Positions 16,950 through 24,268 of a stretch of DNA of 64,000 bases are shown here, one piece after another. The notes under the pieces were generated by a model that saw only the letters and a program-made list of their open reading frames with translations, made no database searches and was not told where the DNA came from. A program made the translations under genes and the position numbers. Origin of the DNA: CAMFLJ01 sp965279255 (GTDB taxonomy: Bacteria; Actinomycetota; Acidimicrobiia; Acidimicrobiales; Acidimicrobilacustridaceae); NCBI GenBank assembly GCA_965279255.1, contig OZ257146.1, positions 2,170,001-2,234,000 on the forward strand, read 5' to 3'. Position 1 is the first letter of the stretch. Each line of letters opens with the position of its first letter.

Positions 16950-18167
16950 ATGCTCTACGGGCTGTACCAGGCCTATGCCGACACGATGCTCCCCGTGCGC
17001 ACCGCGGCCCGCATCTCGGCCGGCACCCTGAAGTCGTTGCCCTTCGGTCTGGCCGACCAACCCCTGGTGCGCTCGGCGTGGGCGGCCCAGGAGGTCTTCG
17101 CCGACACCGCGCTCAGCCACAGCCGGCGACCCTTCGGCATCACCGCGGTGCCCACCACCACCGGCGTGGTCGACGTGATCGAGGAGGTCGTCGACTCCAC
17201 CCCGTTCGGCTCTCTGCTGCGGTTCCGCAAGGACACCGACGTGCAGGGCCCCCGGGTGCTGATCCTCGCTCCCCTGTCGGGCCACTTCGCCACGCTGCTG
17301 ACCGACACCGTCGAGACCATGCTCCCCGACCACGACGTGTACATCACCGACTGGGCCAACGCCCGCGGGGTGCCAGTCAGCGAGGGTCGCTTCGGGTTCG
17401 ACGAGTACGTCGATCACGTCGTGCGCTTCCTCAACGTGCTCGGCCCCGGCGCCCACCTGCTGGCCGTGTGCCAGCCCTGCGTGCAGGCCCTGATCGTCAC
17501 CGCGGTGATGGCCGAGAGCGGCGACCCGTGCGTGCCCCGCACCCTCACGCTGATGGCGGGGCCGATCGACACCCGCATCAACCCCACGGCCGTGAACGAC
17601 CTGGCCACCACCCGCCCGATCGAGTGGTTCGAGCAGAACGTGATCAGCACGGTGCCGTGGCGCTTCCCCGGCGCCGGGCGGCGGGTCTACCCCGGCTTCA
17701 TGCAGCTCACCGCGTTCCTGTCGATGAACATGCCCCGGCACATCAAGAGCCACTTCGAGCTCTACCAGAACCTGGCCGACGGCAACCTCGAGGAGGCCGC
17801 CACCACCCGCGAGTTCTACGACGAGTACTTCGCCGTGCTCGACCTGACCGCGGAGTTCTACCTGGAGACCGTCGAGAAGGTCTTCCAGACCCAGGACCTC
17901 GCCCGGGGCGTGCTGCAGATCCACGGCCGCACCGTCGACCCGTCGGCGATCCGCAAGACGATGCTGCTCACGGTCGAGGGCGAGCGCGACGACATCTGCT
18001 CGATCGGCCAGACCATGGCCGCCCACGACCTGTGCTCCGGGCTGAGCCCGATGCTCAAGCACCACCACCTGCAGGCCGGCGTGGGCCACTACGGCGTGTT
18101 CAGCGGCCGGCGCTGGAAGACCCAGGTGTACCCGGTGCTGCGCAGCATGATCGCCGCCCGGGAGTGA
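16950..18167 (+). CDS. phaZ: Intracellular polyhydroxyalkanoate depolymerase
   Basis: A 405-residue protein of the intracellular PHB depolymerase family (Cupriavidus PhaZ1-like), which mobilises stored polyester. It starts MLYGLYQAYADTMLPVRTAA, continues RVLILAPLSGHFATLLTDTV and VYITDWANARGVPVSEGRFG, and carries the thiol nucleophile in HLLAVCQPCVQALIV (Cys174), replacing the Ser of ordinary lipases. The acid and His regions are in LTVEGERDDICSIGQT and GVGHYGVFSGRRW. There is no signal peptide, in line with granule action. It is divergent from the GST/ligase/PHA-synthase group, so synthesis and breakdown are encoded together. Confidence 0.93.
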   Translation: MLYGLYQAYADTMLPVRTAARISAGTLKSLPFGLADQPLVRSAWAAQEVFADTALSHSRRPFGITAVPTTTGVVDVIEEVVDSTPFGSLLRFRKDTDVQGPRVLILAPLSGHFATLLTDTVETMLPDHDVYITDWANARGVPVSEGRFGFDEYVDHVVRFLNVLGPGAHLLAVCQPCVQALIVTAVMAESGDPCVPRTLTLMAGPIDTRINPTAVNDLATTRPIEWFEQNVISTVPWRFPGAGRRVYPGFMQLTAFLSMNMPRHIKSHFELYQNLADGNLEEAATTREFYDEYFAVLDLTAEFYLETVEKVFQTQDLARGVLQIHGRTVDPSAIRKTMLLTVEGERDDICSIGQTMAAHDLCSGLSPMLKHHHLQAGVGHYGVFSGRRWKTQVYPVLRSMIAARE

Positions 18168-18234
18168 TCGGCGCGATCCCTTGCGGCCCTTGGTCTCCGG
18201 GGCGCTGTCACACCCCCTCCGTACCGTTGAGGGC

Positions 18235-18606
18235 ATGGGCAAGCACATCGATGTCGTCACCTACCGCCTCGACGAGAGCCCCTTCGGCGACGAGCTCCCC
18301 GTCCCCGGCTACATCCACCGCGTCCACCGCCCCGGTGCACCCGGCCAGGTCGTCACCATGCTGGTCGAGTCGGTCGAGGTGACCGACGGCGAGGTCCGGG
18401 CCGTGGTCACCACGTGGGACGGGCCGCTGTGCCCCGTCCCGGCCGGGGCCGACCTCGACGAGCTCTTCGACGGCGCCCTCGCCGACGAGGCCCCGGTGCA
18501 GGGCGCACTGTTCTCCTCCGACCACGGCGACCACTCCCGCCGGAGCCATCCCGCGGGGCGGACGGCTACGCTGCCACGCCGGGCCGAGAGCCCTTCGGGC
18601 GCTTAG
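18235..18606 (+). CDS. Hypothetical protein, 3' end overlapping tRNA-Val
   Basis: A 123-residue protein starting MGKHIDVVTYRLDESPFGDE, with VPGYIHRVHRPGAPGQVVTM and a segment VRAVVTTWDGPLCPVPAGAD. I do not recognise a family. Coding character is good up to about residue 100; the last 20 residues are low-complexity, and the TAG stop at 18604-18606 lies ten bases inside the tRNA-Val gene. The upstream GTCACACC...CGTACC region may hold a promoter. It belongs to the chromosomal side of the element junction. Confidence 0.6.
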   Translation: MGKHIDVVTYRLDESPFGDELPVPGYIHRVHRPGAPGQVVTMLVESVEVTDGEVRAVVTTWDGPLCPVPAGADLDELFDGALADEAPVQGALFSSDHGDHSRRSHPAGRTATLPRRAESPSGA

Positions 18607-18673
18607 CTCAGCTGGCTAGAGCACCTCCCTTACAAGGAGGGGGTCGGGGGTTCGAGTCCCTCAGCGCCCACCA
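18597..18673 (+). tRNA. tRNA-Val (anticodon TAC), integration target of the mobile element
   Basis: A complete cloverleaf of 77 bases with CCA encoded: acceptor GGGCGCT/AGCGCCC, D-arm GCTC...GAGC, anticodon stem CCTCC/GGAGG around loop CTTACAA (anticodon TAC), variable GGGTC, T-arm GGGGG-TTCGAGT-CCCTC, discriminator A, then CCA. The 3' 45 bases (18629-18673) recur exactly at 32823-32867, so the gene was kept intact when the element integrated into its 3' half. Confidence 0.97.
18629..18673 (+). repeat. attL: 45-bp direct repeat, tRNA side
   Basis: The sequence from CTTACAAGG to CGCCCACCA is identical to 32823-32867 at all 45 positions; the bases just outside differ on both sides (C versus G before, C versus G after). 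It covers the anticodon loop to the CCA end, the classic crossover region for tyrosine integrases. Confidence 0.92.
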
Positions 18674-18726
18674 CACTGACTAGGGTTTTCAGGCGATTTC
18701 ATTAGTCTGGAAACTACTTCTGAGCG

Positions 18727-18750
18727 AAAAGACACCGGAAAAGACACCGG
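18727..18750 (+). repeat. Tandem 12-bp repeats beside attL (probable integrase arm sites)
   Basis: Two perfect tandem copies of AAAAGACACCGG (18727-18738, 18739-18750) lie between attL and the integrase start. The same 12-mer occurs once inside the other end at 32719-32730, so the motif marks both ends of the element, as arm-type binding sites do. Confidence 0.6.
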
Positions 18751-18779
18751 GATCGCCAACTCCCGCTACCGTCGCTCCC

Positions 18780-19952
18780 GTGAGAGGCACGGTTCGCAAG
18801 CGCGCCGAGGGCAGCTGGCAGATCCAGGTGTTCGCCGGCATCGACGCGACCTCCGGTCGTGAGCGACGGGTGACCCGCACGATCCACGCGCCACACAACA
18901 AGGCCGGGCGCAAGATCGTCGACCAGGCGTTGGCGGCGCTCATCGTCGAGGTCGAGACCGGGCGCATCAACCTCGGCGAGGACCCGACGCTCGACGAGCT
19001 GCTCGAGCGCTGGATGGCCGCCCGCTCTCCGGAGTGGTCACCCAAGACGGTGATGGAGAACCGCCGCAACATGCGGTTGAAGATCTCGCCCCGGCTCGGC
19101 CGGATGAAGGTCTCCAAGATCCGGGCCATGCACCTCGACGGCTTCTACGCCGAGCTCCGCCAGCGGGGCGGGATCAACGGCGGACCGCTGGCCCCGGCGT
19201 CGGTTCGCAAAGTGCACGTGATCCTCCACGCGGCCTTCGCCCAGGCCATCAAGTGGGGCCTCCTCGCCTCGAACCCGGCCGATGCCGCGACCGCGCCCTC
19301 CACCCCGGCGAGCCGCATTACTCCCCCGGCGCCCGACGCGCTGGCCGGGGCGCTTACGCGAATCGACGAGTTCGACCCGGACTTCGGGGTCTTCCTCCGC
19401 CTGGCGGCCACGACGGGTGCTCGTCGGTCGCAGCTGTGCGCGCTGCGCTGGACCGATGTCGACCTCGCCGCCAGGACGATCACGTTCTCCCGCGGCATGG
19501 TCGACGGCGGTCCCGGGGTCGGCCTGGTGGAGAAGCCGACCAAGACCGGTCAGATCTGGAAGGTGTCCTTGGCCTCGGCGACAGCTGCTCGGCTCGAGGA
19601 GTACCGCCGGGTCTGCACCGAGCGAGCCGCGACGGTCCGATCCGAGCTGCTCGCGGACGGGTTCGTGTTCGCAGTGCAGCCGGATGGCAGCACGCCGTGG
19701 CGACCAGACAACGTGACCGCCCGCTGGACCCGGGTCCGGAAGAAGGTCGGGCTCGACGGCACCCGCCTGCACGACCTCCGCCACTACGTCGCCACCCAGC
19801 TACTCGGCGCCGGCGTCGATCCTCGCACCGTCGCCGGCCGACTCGGTCATGCCAACCCCAACGTCACGATGACCGTCTACGGCCACTTCCTTCCTGAGAA
19901 GGACCGCGCCGCCGCCGATTTCCTCGACACCCTCCTCGACGGTGCCCCTTGA
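18780..19952 (+). CDS. int: Tyrosine site-specific recombinase (integrase)
   Basis: A 390-residue phage-type integrase that would catalyse recombination between tRNA-Val attB and the element's attP. The N-terminal AP2-like arm-binding part (RGTVRKRAEGSWQIQVFAGI) is followed by a core-binding SAM-like domain (about 70-175, LDELLERWMAARSPEWSPKT) and the catalytic domain. Catalytic residues are visible: Arg215 in ATTGARRSQLCALRW, His331/Arg334/His335 in HDLRHYVATQLLGAG, His357 in GRLGHANPNVTMTVYGHF and the nucleophile Tyr367. All are present, so the enzyme is likely active. GTG start 18780. It lies 106 bases inside attL, reading into the element. Confidence 0.95.
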   Translation: MRGTVRKRAEGSWQIQVFAGIDATSGRERRVTRTIHAPHNKAGRKIVDQALAALIVEVETGRINLGEDPTLDELLERWMAARSPEWSPKTVMENRRNMRLKISPRLGRMKVSKIRAMHLDGFYAELRQRGGINGGPLAPASVRKVHVILHAAFAQAIKWGLLASNPADAATAPSTPASRITPPAPDALAGALTRIDEFDPDFGVFLRLAATTGARRSQLCALRWTDVDLAARTITFSRGMVDGGPGVGLVEKPTKTGQIWKVSLASATAARLEEYRRVCTERAATVRSELLADGFVFAVQPDGSTPWRPDNVTARWTRVRKKVGLDGTRLHDLRHYVATQLLGAGVDPRTVAGRLGHANPNVTMTVYGHFLPEKDRAAADFLDTLLDGAP

Positions 19953-20169
19953 GCGGCGGCATGCCGTGCCGCTCCTGTCTCGGCGCGCGACTCCAGTCAC
20001 CAACACCGATTGTCCAGTCTCGGCACGTCGGGAGACCACTACAAACCAACCGACTCCGCATGTCCGATCGGCCTGAATCGACAGCAACAACGGGTCCAGC
20101 AAGAGACCCGATTCGCTTCTCAGGAGCCGTCGAATCAAGCACCCTGCCCATTCAGCCGATCTCCTGACC

Positions 20170-20472
20170 ATGGCGGACGAACTTTTCCTACCGAGACCGA
20201 TTCTTCCGATAGCTCAGCGCAGCGAAGCCATCTTCAGTGCCTACGCGACCATTCGCCTTGAAGGGGGCGAAGACCATGTGACTGCATGCAATCAGGCGCT
20301 TGCGATAGCCCTCCGTCCAGAGGAGCTGGAGAATGCGCAGGCCGTGATGCGTGGTGAACACGACGCCACTTACGTCCAGAGCTACGGCCCCAACTTCGGA
20401 CGACGATTCTTCGACGGGTTGGATGCCAGCCTCCGAACGTTCGCGGAGACGCTTGGGCTTCCTGCCGACTGA
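20170..20472 (+). CDS. Hypothetical protein (100 aa)
   Basis: The protein is MADELFLPRPILPIAQRSEA to AETLGLPAD. It is a small, acidic, probably helical soluble protein with no family I recognise. Codon use is less GC-biased than in chromosomal genes but still protein-like. The 217 bases between the integrase stop and this start hold no other convincing gene. The start ATG at 20170 is the only good one. Confidence 0.45.
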   Translation: MADELFLPRPILPIAQRSEAIFSAYATIRLEGGEDHVTACNQALAIALRPEELENAQAVMRGEHDATYVQSYGPNFGRRFFDGLDASLRTFAETLGLPAD

Positions 20473-20669
20473 CCTGGCGCGCCTCGGGCAGCGACTGAGA
20501 CGCCGAGAGTCTGGCGGGGCGGGGCCTCCCAAGTGCCCCTGGTCGCTCCAAGTCGACCTTCGATTCACTACTGTCGGGCTTCGGCGCATGCCAGGGTCCT
20601 TTCGCGATGCGGGAGTCCCTGCGGCGCGTGCGCCGCCCGGGACGGATGCTGAGAGTGCGGGGGGCTGCG

Positions 20670-21278
20670 ATGAAATGTCCATGCGGATGTAGCCGAACCG
20701 TGAGCCTGATGAGTGTCTCGAGCCGCGGGGCGGTCGAGGGCTACATGATGACGAACGATCTGCTTGGCGAGCTCGCTCCGGCTGCTCAAGTCCTCATCGA
20801 TCACGCAGAAGGTGAGATCGAGTTCCAGGACCACCTTCGGAGACTCGTGGCCAGCGGCCGTCAGCTTCAAGGTTCCTACCTGGCGCATGTTCATGGTGTT
20901 GCTTCCCCAGGCACCACTCCAGATTTGGTTCACCTGGCCCGAGACCTCGAAGTGGCGAAGGCCAACACCGAGAAGATGGTCAACGACGCCGCACGGCAAC
21001 TCTGGTTCGACGGATACTTCAGCTGGTGCGAGCATTTTGGGAATCTCCTGGGCGCCAACAAGGCGAAGCTCCTCGCTTCCTACCAAGACGCTCGCGGCGC
21101 AAATGCCGCTGAGGAATCCACGTGGCTGGCCTTACGGACGGTGTTCGGGGATGACTATCTGCATGCGTTCGAGGAGTATCTCCAGCACGATCTCGCCAGC
21201 TACCCAGACGGGGATTCGTTGTTCGGTGCGATCCTCGACTCCTGCGAGCGCAACTACATCGACCGTTCCCGGCGGTGA
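20670..21278 (+). CDS. Hypothetical protein with N-terminal Cys cluster
   Basis: A 202-residue protein starting MKCPCGCSRTVSLMSVSSRG. The CxCxC motif at residues 3-7 suggests a small metal site, and WFDGYFSWCEHFGNLLG adds a later Cys and His. The rest is helical (QDHLRRLVASGRQLQGSYLA; DLEVAKANTEKMVNDAARQL). I know no function. The start at 20670 places the Cys motif at the very N-terminus; an upstream in-frame start at 20607 would add an Arg-rich, non-coding-like lead. The 197 bases before it hold nothing I can support. Confidence 0.55.
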   Translation: MKCPCGCSRTVSLMSVSSRGAVEGYMMTNDLLGELAPAAQVLIDHAEGEIEFQDHLRRLVASGRQLQGSYLAHVHGVASPGTTPDLVHLARDLEVAKANTEKMVNDAARQLWFDGYFSWCEHFGNLLGANKAKLLASYQDARGANAAEESTWLALRTVFGDDYLHAFEEYLQHDLASYPDGDSLFGAILDSCERNYIDRSRR

Positions 21279-21414
21279 AGTGCGGCGCGGATGTGGTGGG
21301 TGAAGCAGTCCCAGGAAATGCTCTTCACGGATCCCGCGAAGCCATCGCAGAATGCTTTTCAACCGATGAAGGCAATGTCGTTGTCGTTACCAGTTCGGTG
21401 GCTACCGTTCGATC

Positions 21415-21849
21415 GTGGATGACGCCGATGCCTTCGAGATGCCCCGGGGCACTTCTCGGCCGGTCAACTCGGTCGGGCTGCCGGTCCCGTATCTAGCGGT
21501 CGATGCGGAGCGCCTTGGCACGGTGCACCAGGGGCGACGTGTCGAGGTGACCCGGGACTGGCTGTGCCAGGTGTGCGGGGAAGCGTTTTCGCCGACCGAG
21601 CCTCGGTTCGCGGTAGTCAGCACCGACCCAGACGACGACTGGCCCGCCGATTGGGTGATGGACTTCGGATTGCTGCACGAACCGTGCCTTCGGCTGGCGC
21701 TACTGAACTGCCCAATCCTCGGAGCGTGGAGCCACAAGCGGCTGCTGCGGGTGAAGATGACCGACGTGCACCTGACCCAGCAGCTTCAGGCGACGGTTCC
21801 CACGTCGCTGCACGAGGCCCTCGAAGTTGCGGTGGCCACCTACCTTTGA
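21415..21849 (+). CDS. Hypothetical protein with possible zinc knuckle
   Basis: A 144-residue protein with GTG start 21415. A WLCQVCGEAFSPTEPRFAVV segment has a CxxC pair, and LLHEPCLRLALLNCPILG has His-x2-Cys and another Cys, so a zinc-binding fold is possible. The C-terminus is LHEALEVAVATYL. No known family is recognised. It follows the Cys-cluster gene by 136 bases on the same strand; both may be element accessory genes. The function is unknown. Confidence 0.5.
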   Translation: MDDADAFEMPRGTSRPVNSVGLPVPYLAVDAERLGTVHQGRRVEVTRDWLCQVCGEAFSPTEPRFAVVSTDPDDDWPADWVMDFGLLHEPCLRLALLNCPILGAWSHKRLLRVKMTDVHLTQQLQATVPTSLHEALEVAVATYL

Positions 21850-21944
21850 CCTGGTACGACGCGCACATCCCGCGCAGTTACCCCTTCCGGCGGCGGCGAT
21901 GCCCTGCGGTCAAGGCGGGTGCCCTCGATGTCGATCACCTTGGC

Positions 21945-22109
21945 ATGGCAGGTTCAACCAGTTCCGCAGGCAAGGTCGCCCTCGGGGTCGGCCTGGTCGC
22001 CATGTGGATCACGTACCCGCTCACGAGCTCGGTCGGGCTCGCATGGCTTGCGTTCTTCGTGGTCGGCGGTATGGCATTCGCTGTTCTTGCCGGTCAGCGG
22101 AGCGGATGA
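21945..22109 (+). CDS. Small two-helix membrane protein (54 aa)
   Basis: The protein contains GKVALGVGLVAMWITYPLTS followed by VGLAWLAFFVVGGMAFAVLA. Two hydrophobic helices are joined by a short turn, with a Lys/Ser N-terminus and Arg C-terminus. It could be a real small membrane protein of the element; holin-like and DUF-type proteins have this shape but no family can be assigned. The start is uncertain and the support is mostly its clean hydrophobic pattern. Confidence 0.4.
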   Translation: MAGSTSSAGKVALGVGLVAMWITYPLTSSVGLAWLAFFVVGGMAFAVLAGQRSG

Positions 22110-22238
22110 TGAAGATTTCCCCGATCGATCGCCTCGATCTAGATCGACTCGTAATCCGACCCGAGCGAGAATGAGCCGCAAGACGGCGGAGTCCTGGTCC
22201 GATGCGGGGAGTGGGACCGTAACAACCCCAAGCACGGA

Positions 22239-22272
22239 TAGCTAGCTACACTGATGTCATGAACGTAGCTAC
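22239..22272. promoter_or_regulatory. Inverted repeats over the toxin-antitoxin start (autoregulatory operator candidate)
   Basis: TAGCTAC (22243-22249) and GTAGCTA (22265-22271) form an inverted repeat flanking the antitoxin ATG at 22259. Each arm is itself within a palindrome (TAGCTAGCTA at 22239-22248, GTAGCTAC at 22265-22272). Phd/VapB-type antitoxins bind such palindromes to repress their own operon. Confidence 0.5.
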
Positions 22273-22540
22273 ATCGCAGGTCGAGGTCGGCGTGCGGGAC
22301 CTGAAGAACAACCTGAGTCGCTACCTGGATCGGGTGCGGGATGGTGAGGAGGTGATCGTCACCGACCGCGGGAAGCCGGTCGCGCGGCTGTCGGCGATCG
22401 ACCACTCGACGGACCGACTGGCCGAACTGATCGCCGCCGGCGTCGTGCGTCCGGCAAAGCAGACCAAGCGCTCTCGCCCGGCCCTTCGGATCACGCCGAA
22501 GGGCTCGGTGAGCGACCTCGTCGCTGAACAGCGGCGGTGA
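22259..22540 (+). CDS. Type II antitoxin, Phd/YefM family
   Basis: A 93-residue protein. The N-terminal DNA-binding Phd/YefM fold shows QVEVGVRDLKNNLSRYLDRV and EEVIVTDRGKPVARLSAI. The C-terminal part (ELIAAGVVRPAKQTKRSRPA) is expected to wrap and inhibit the toxin. It overlaps the downstream PIN toxin by four bases (GTGA), the usual antitoxin-first order. The operon probably stabilises the mobile element and is autoregulated through the inverted repeats at its start. Confidence 0.92.
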   Translation: MNVATSQVEVGVRDLKNNLSRYLDRVRDGEEVIVTDRGKPVARLSAIDHSTDRLAELIAAGVVRPAKQTKRSRPALRITPKGSVSDLVAEQRR

Positions 22541-22959
22541 TCACCTACGTCGACACCTCGACCCTGCTGAAACTGCTCATCGAGGAGGACGGCTCCGAGC
22601 AAGCCGGGCTGATCTGGGACACAGCCGAGTCACTGGCCTCCGCTGCCCTGGTCGTTGTCGAGGGCCGGGCGGCGTTGGCCGCTGCCGAAAGACGCGGCCG
22701 GATCACCCGAGCCCAGCTCAAGCGAGCCAATGCCGACCTCGTCGAGCTCACCGAGGAGATGAGCCTGGTCGAGATCACCGAGGGGCTGATCGAGCTGGCC
22801 GCCGATCTCGCGGAGGACGAGCAGCTGCGGGGCTACGACGCCGTTCACCTCGCCGCGGCTCTCACGGTCGAGGCCGAGATCCTCACCAGCGCTGACACCG
22901 CGCTCTGCGAGGCCGCCGAACGACGAGGCCTCCACGTCGCCAACCCGCTCGACCGCTGA
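22537..22959 (+). CDS. vapC: PIN-domain ribonuclease toxin, VapC family
   Basis: A 140-residue PIN-domain RNase with GTG start. The acidic metal-binding residues are visible: Asp6 in ITYVDTSTLLKLLIEE, Glu42 in VVVEGRAALAAAE, Asp101 in LRGYDAVHLAAALTVEA and Asp120 in TSADTALCEAAERRG. VapC toxins cleave specific tRNA or rRNA sites and stop growth when the antitoxin is lost. All acidic positions are kept, so the toxin is probably active. It forms one operon with the preceding antitoxin and sits in the middle of the mobile element. Confidence 0.92.
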   Translation: MITYVDTSTLLKLLIEEDGSEQAGLIWDTAESLASAALVVVEGRAALAAAERRGRITRAQLKRANADLVELTEEMSLVEITEGLIELAADLAEDEQLRGYDAVHLAAALTVEAEILTSADTALCEAAERRGLHVANPLDR

Positions 22960-22960
22960 C

Positions 22961-23164
22961 CTACGCGGTCAGCTGGTCCGGGCCGGCGAGCAACTCCTCG
23001 ATGGCCCACGCTGGGATGAGCGTTCGCCGAGTCGGGCCGAGGTCGACCGATGGCAGGACGCCGGAGGCGACCAGGCGATCAACCGTCGGTCGCGAGACGC
23101 CAAGCATCGCAGCGACCTCACGGGTGGAGAACGTCAGCTTGGGAAGAGCCGTGGATCGGTCCAT
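22961..23164 (-). CDS. xis: Helix-turn-helix protein, probable excisionase (Xis)
   Basis: A 67-residue protein: LPKLTFSTREVAAMLGVSRP is a MerR/Xis-type helix-turn-helix and VLPSVDLGPTRRTLIPAWAI is the wing that ends in an excisionase-like helix. The start at 23164 is chosen because it begins the domain directly; upstream in-frame residues would be translated from the repeat array. In tRNA-integrating elements this type of protein directs excision with the integrase and often represses transfer genes. Array A of the 12-bp repeats lies 21 bases upstream of its start. It is convergent with VapC, one base after its stop. Confidence 0.8.
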   Translation of the reverse strand: MDRSTALPKLTFSTREVAAMLGVSRPTVDRLVASGVLPSVDLGPTRRTLIPAWAIEELLAGPDQLTA

Positions 23165-23185
23165 GGACGCACCGTGAACCACCAC

Positions 23186-23215
23186 GGTCCCGGACTTGGT
23201 CCCGGATCCGGTCCC
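23186..23215 (-). repeat. 12-bp period repeat array A, upstream of xis
   Basis: GGTCCC occurs at 23186, 23198 and 23210, exactly 12 bases apart. Read in the sense direction of xis (minus strand) the unit is GGGACC-RR-NN-CC. It ends 21 bases before the xis start. The rest of 23165-23478 (314 bases between xis and the acetyltransferase) shows no other feature. Confidence 0.75.
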
Positions 23216-23478
23216 GATCGCGATGTTCGTCCTGAAGTGCTGCAGGCCGACCACCCGACAGCACCGACCGGCACTCACTCCTCGACCGCGCCCTCACCCA
23301 CCAGCAGCAGCCCCTCGCTCCCGTGAATCACCGCGAGCCCTCGACCCACAGACCCACTCCCCTCGTCACCTCACCAGGCCCCTCCGCCCCTCACCTCCTT
23401 CCCGAACTACCCAGCAGAACCAGCCAGACACGATTGCAACCCCTTCGGGTTGGGCCATGGCGCTCAGCCCGGACCCGG

Positions 23479-24027
23479 TCATCCCGTCCCGGTCAACGGG
23501 CCCTCCACGAGCGGGCGCTCGTAGAGACACTGCTCCTCGCCGAACTCGGTGAACCGCTCGCGGTCGATGAACCCGAGCCGCTCGAGGAGCCGCCGGGACG
23601 GCCGATTCTTCGCCTGCGTGATCGCTACTACCCGCTCCCCTGACCCGCAGCGGGCGAGGGCCGCTGTCGCAGCCTCGCTGGCGATCCCTTGCCCCCAGTA
23701 GAGAGTGGCGAACTCGTAGGAGAGCTCGAGGGTCTCCCCTCGCGGCGTCAACGAGATCAGGCCGGCGACCGAAGTCGCACCGGCCATCCGCACGGCCCAG
23801 CAGCCCGCCATTCCGACGACGGACCGGGCTCGCTCCTCAGCCGCCTGGGCGTCGAGGACTCCGCCCAGGAATTGCCGCACGTCGGGGTCCATTCGGAGAG
23901 CGGCGATGGCCGGCACGTCGGCCGGCTCAGCCGGCGACAGTTCCAGCCGGTCCGTCGTGATTCGCTCTTCCACGTCCCCCATCGTGATCGACGGGCGGCT
24001 GCGCCGTGGCGCACCTCGGTCCGACAT
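23479..24027 (-). CDS. GNAT acetyltransferase, RimJ/RimL-like
   Basis: A 182-residue N-acetyltransferase of the Acetyltransf_3 group: ITTDRLELSPAEPADVPAIA at the front, ELSYEFATLYWGQGIASEAA as the acetyl-CoA pyrophosphate-binding Q/RxxGxG/A-like segment, and NRPSRRLLERLGFIDRERF as the C-terminal asparagine/leucine region. It would acetylate a small amine or protein N-terminus. The start at 24027 is preferred for a nearby GGCGAGG ribosome site; ATG 23982 is the alternative. Repeat array B lies 35 bases upstream. It is probably cargo with a link to the element's control circuit. Confidence 0.82.
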   Translation of the reverse strand: MSDRGAPRRSRPSITMGDVEERITTDRLELSPAEPADVPAIAALRMDPDVRQFLGGVLDAQAAEERARSVVGMAGCWAVRMAGATSVAGLISLTPRGETLELSYEFATLYWGQGIASEAATAALARCGSGERVVAITQAKNRPSRRLLERLGFIDRERFTEFGEEQCLYERPLVEGPLTGTG

Positions 24028-24062
24028 CAGCGCCTCGCCGATCCGGAGCGGTAGGCCACCTC

Positions 24063-24104
24063 GGTCCCGGATCTGGTCCCGGTTTCGGTCCCGGATCTGG
24101 TCCC
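24063..24104 (-). repeat. 12-bp period repeat array B, upstream of the acetyltransferase
   Basis: GGTCCC occurs at 24063, 24075, 24087 and 24099, each exactly 12 bases apart. Units in the sense direction of the acetyltransferase are GGGACCAGATCC and GGGACCGAAACC. This is the longest of the three arrays. Confidence 0.8.
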
Positions 24105-24184
24105 ACTCCCTGGTCACAGCGCTGCGCGGACGCCAACTGCCCGACGCCGACAACCCACTCCTCCGGCGATGACCCCGTCTCATC

Positions 24185-24214
24185 GGGACCGATCCCGGGA
24201 CCGAGACCGGGACC
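24185..24214 (+). repeat. 12-bp period repeat array C, upstream of the relaxase, inverted relative to A and B
   Basis: GGGACC occurs at 24185, 24197 and 24209, exactly 12 bases apart, now on the plus strand, so it again reads GGGACC in the direction of the downstream gene (relaxase start 24269). The units are GGGACCGATCCC and GGGACCGAGACC. The oriT of the element might also lie in 24105-24268. Confidence 0.78.
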
Positions 24215-24268
24215 TCGATCCGTCACCCTCCCGCCGTCGGGCCCGCCCGGCATGGCGAGAGGGCAGCG

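Noticed and set aside
22106..22174. A 22-codon frame (MMKISPIDRLDLDRLVIRPE) after the small membrane protein
   Set aside because: Too short, and supported only by an ATGA overlap with a gene that is itself uncertain.
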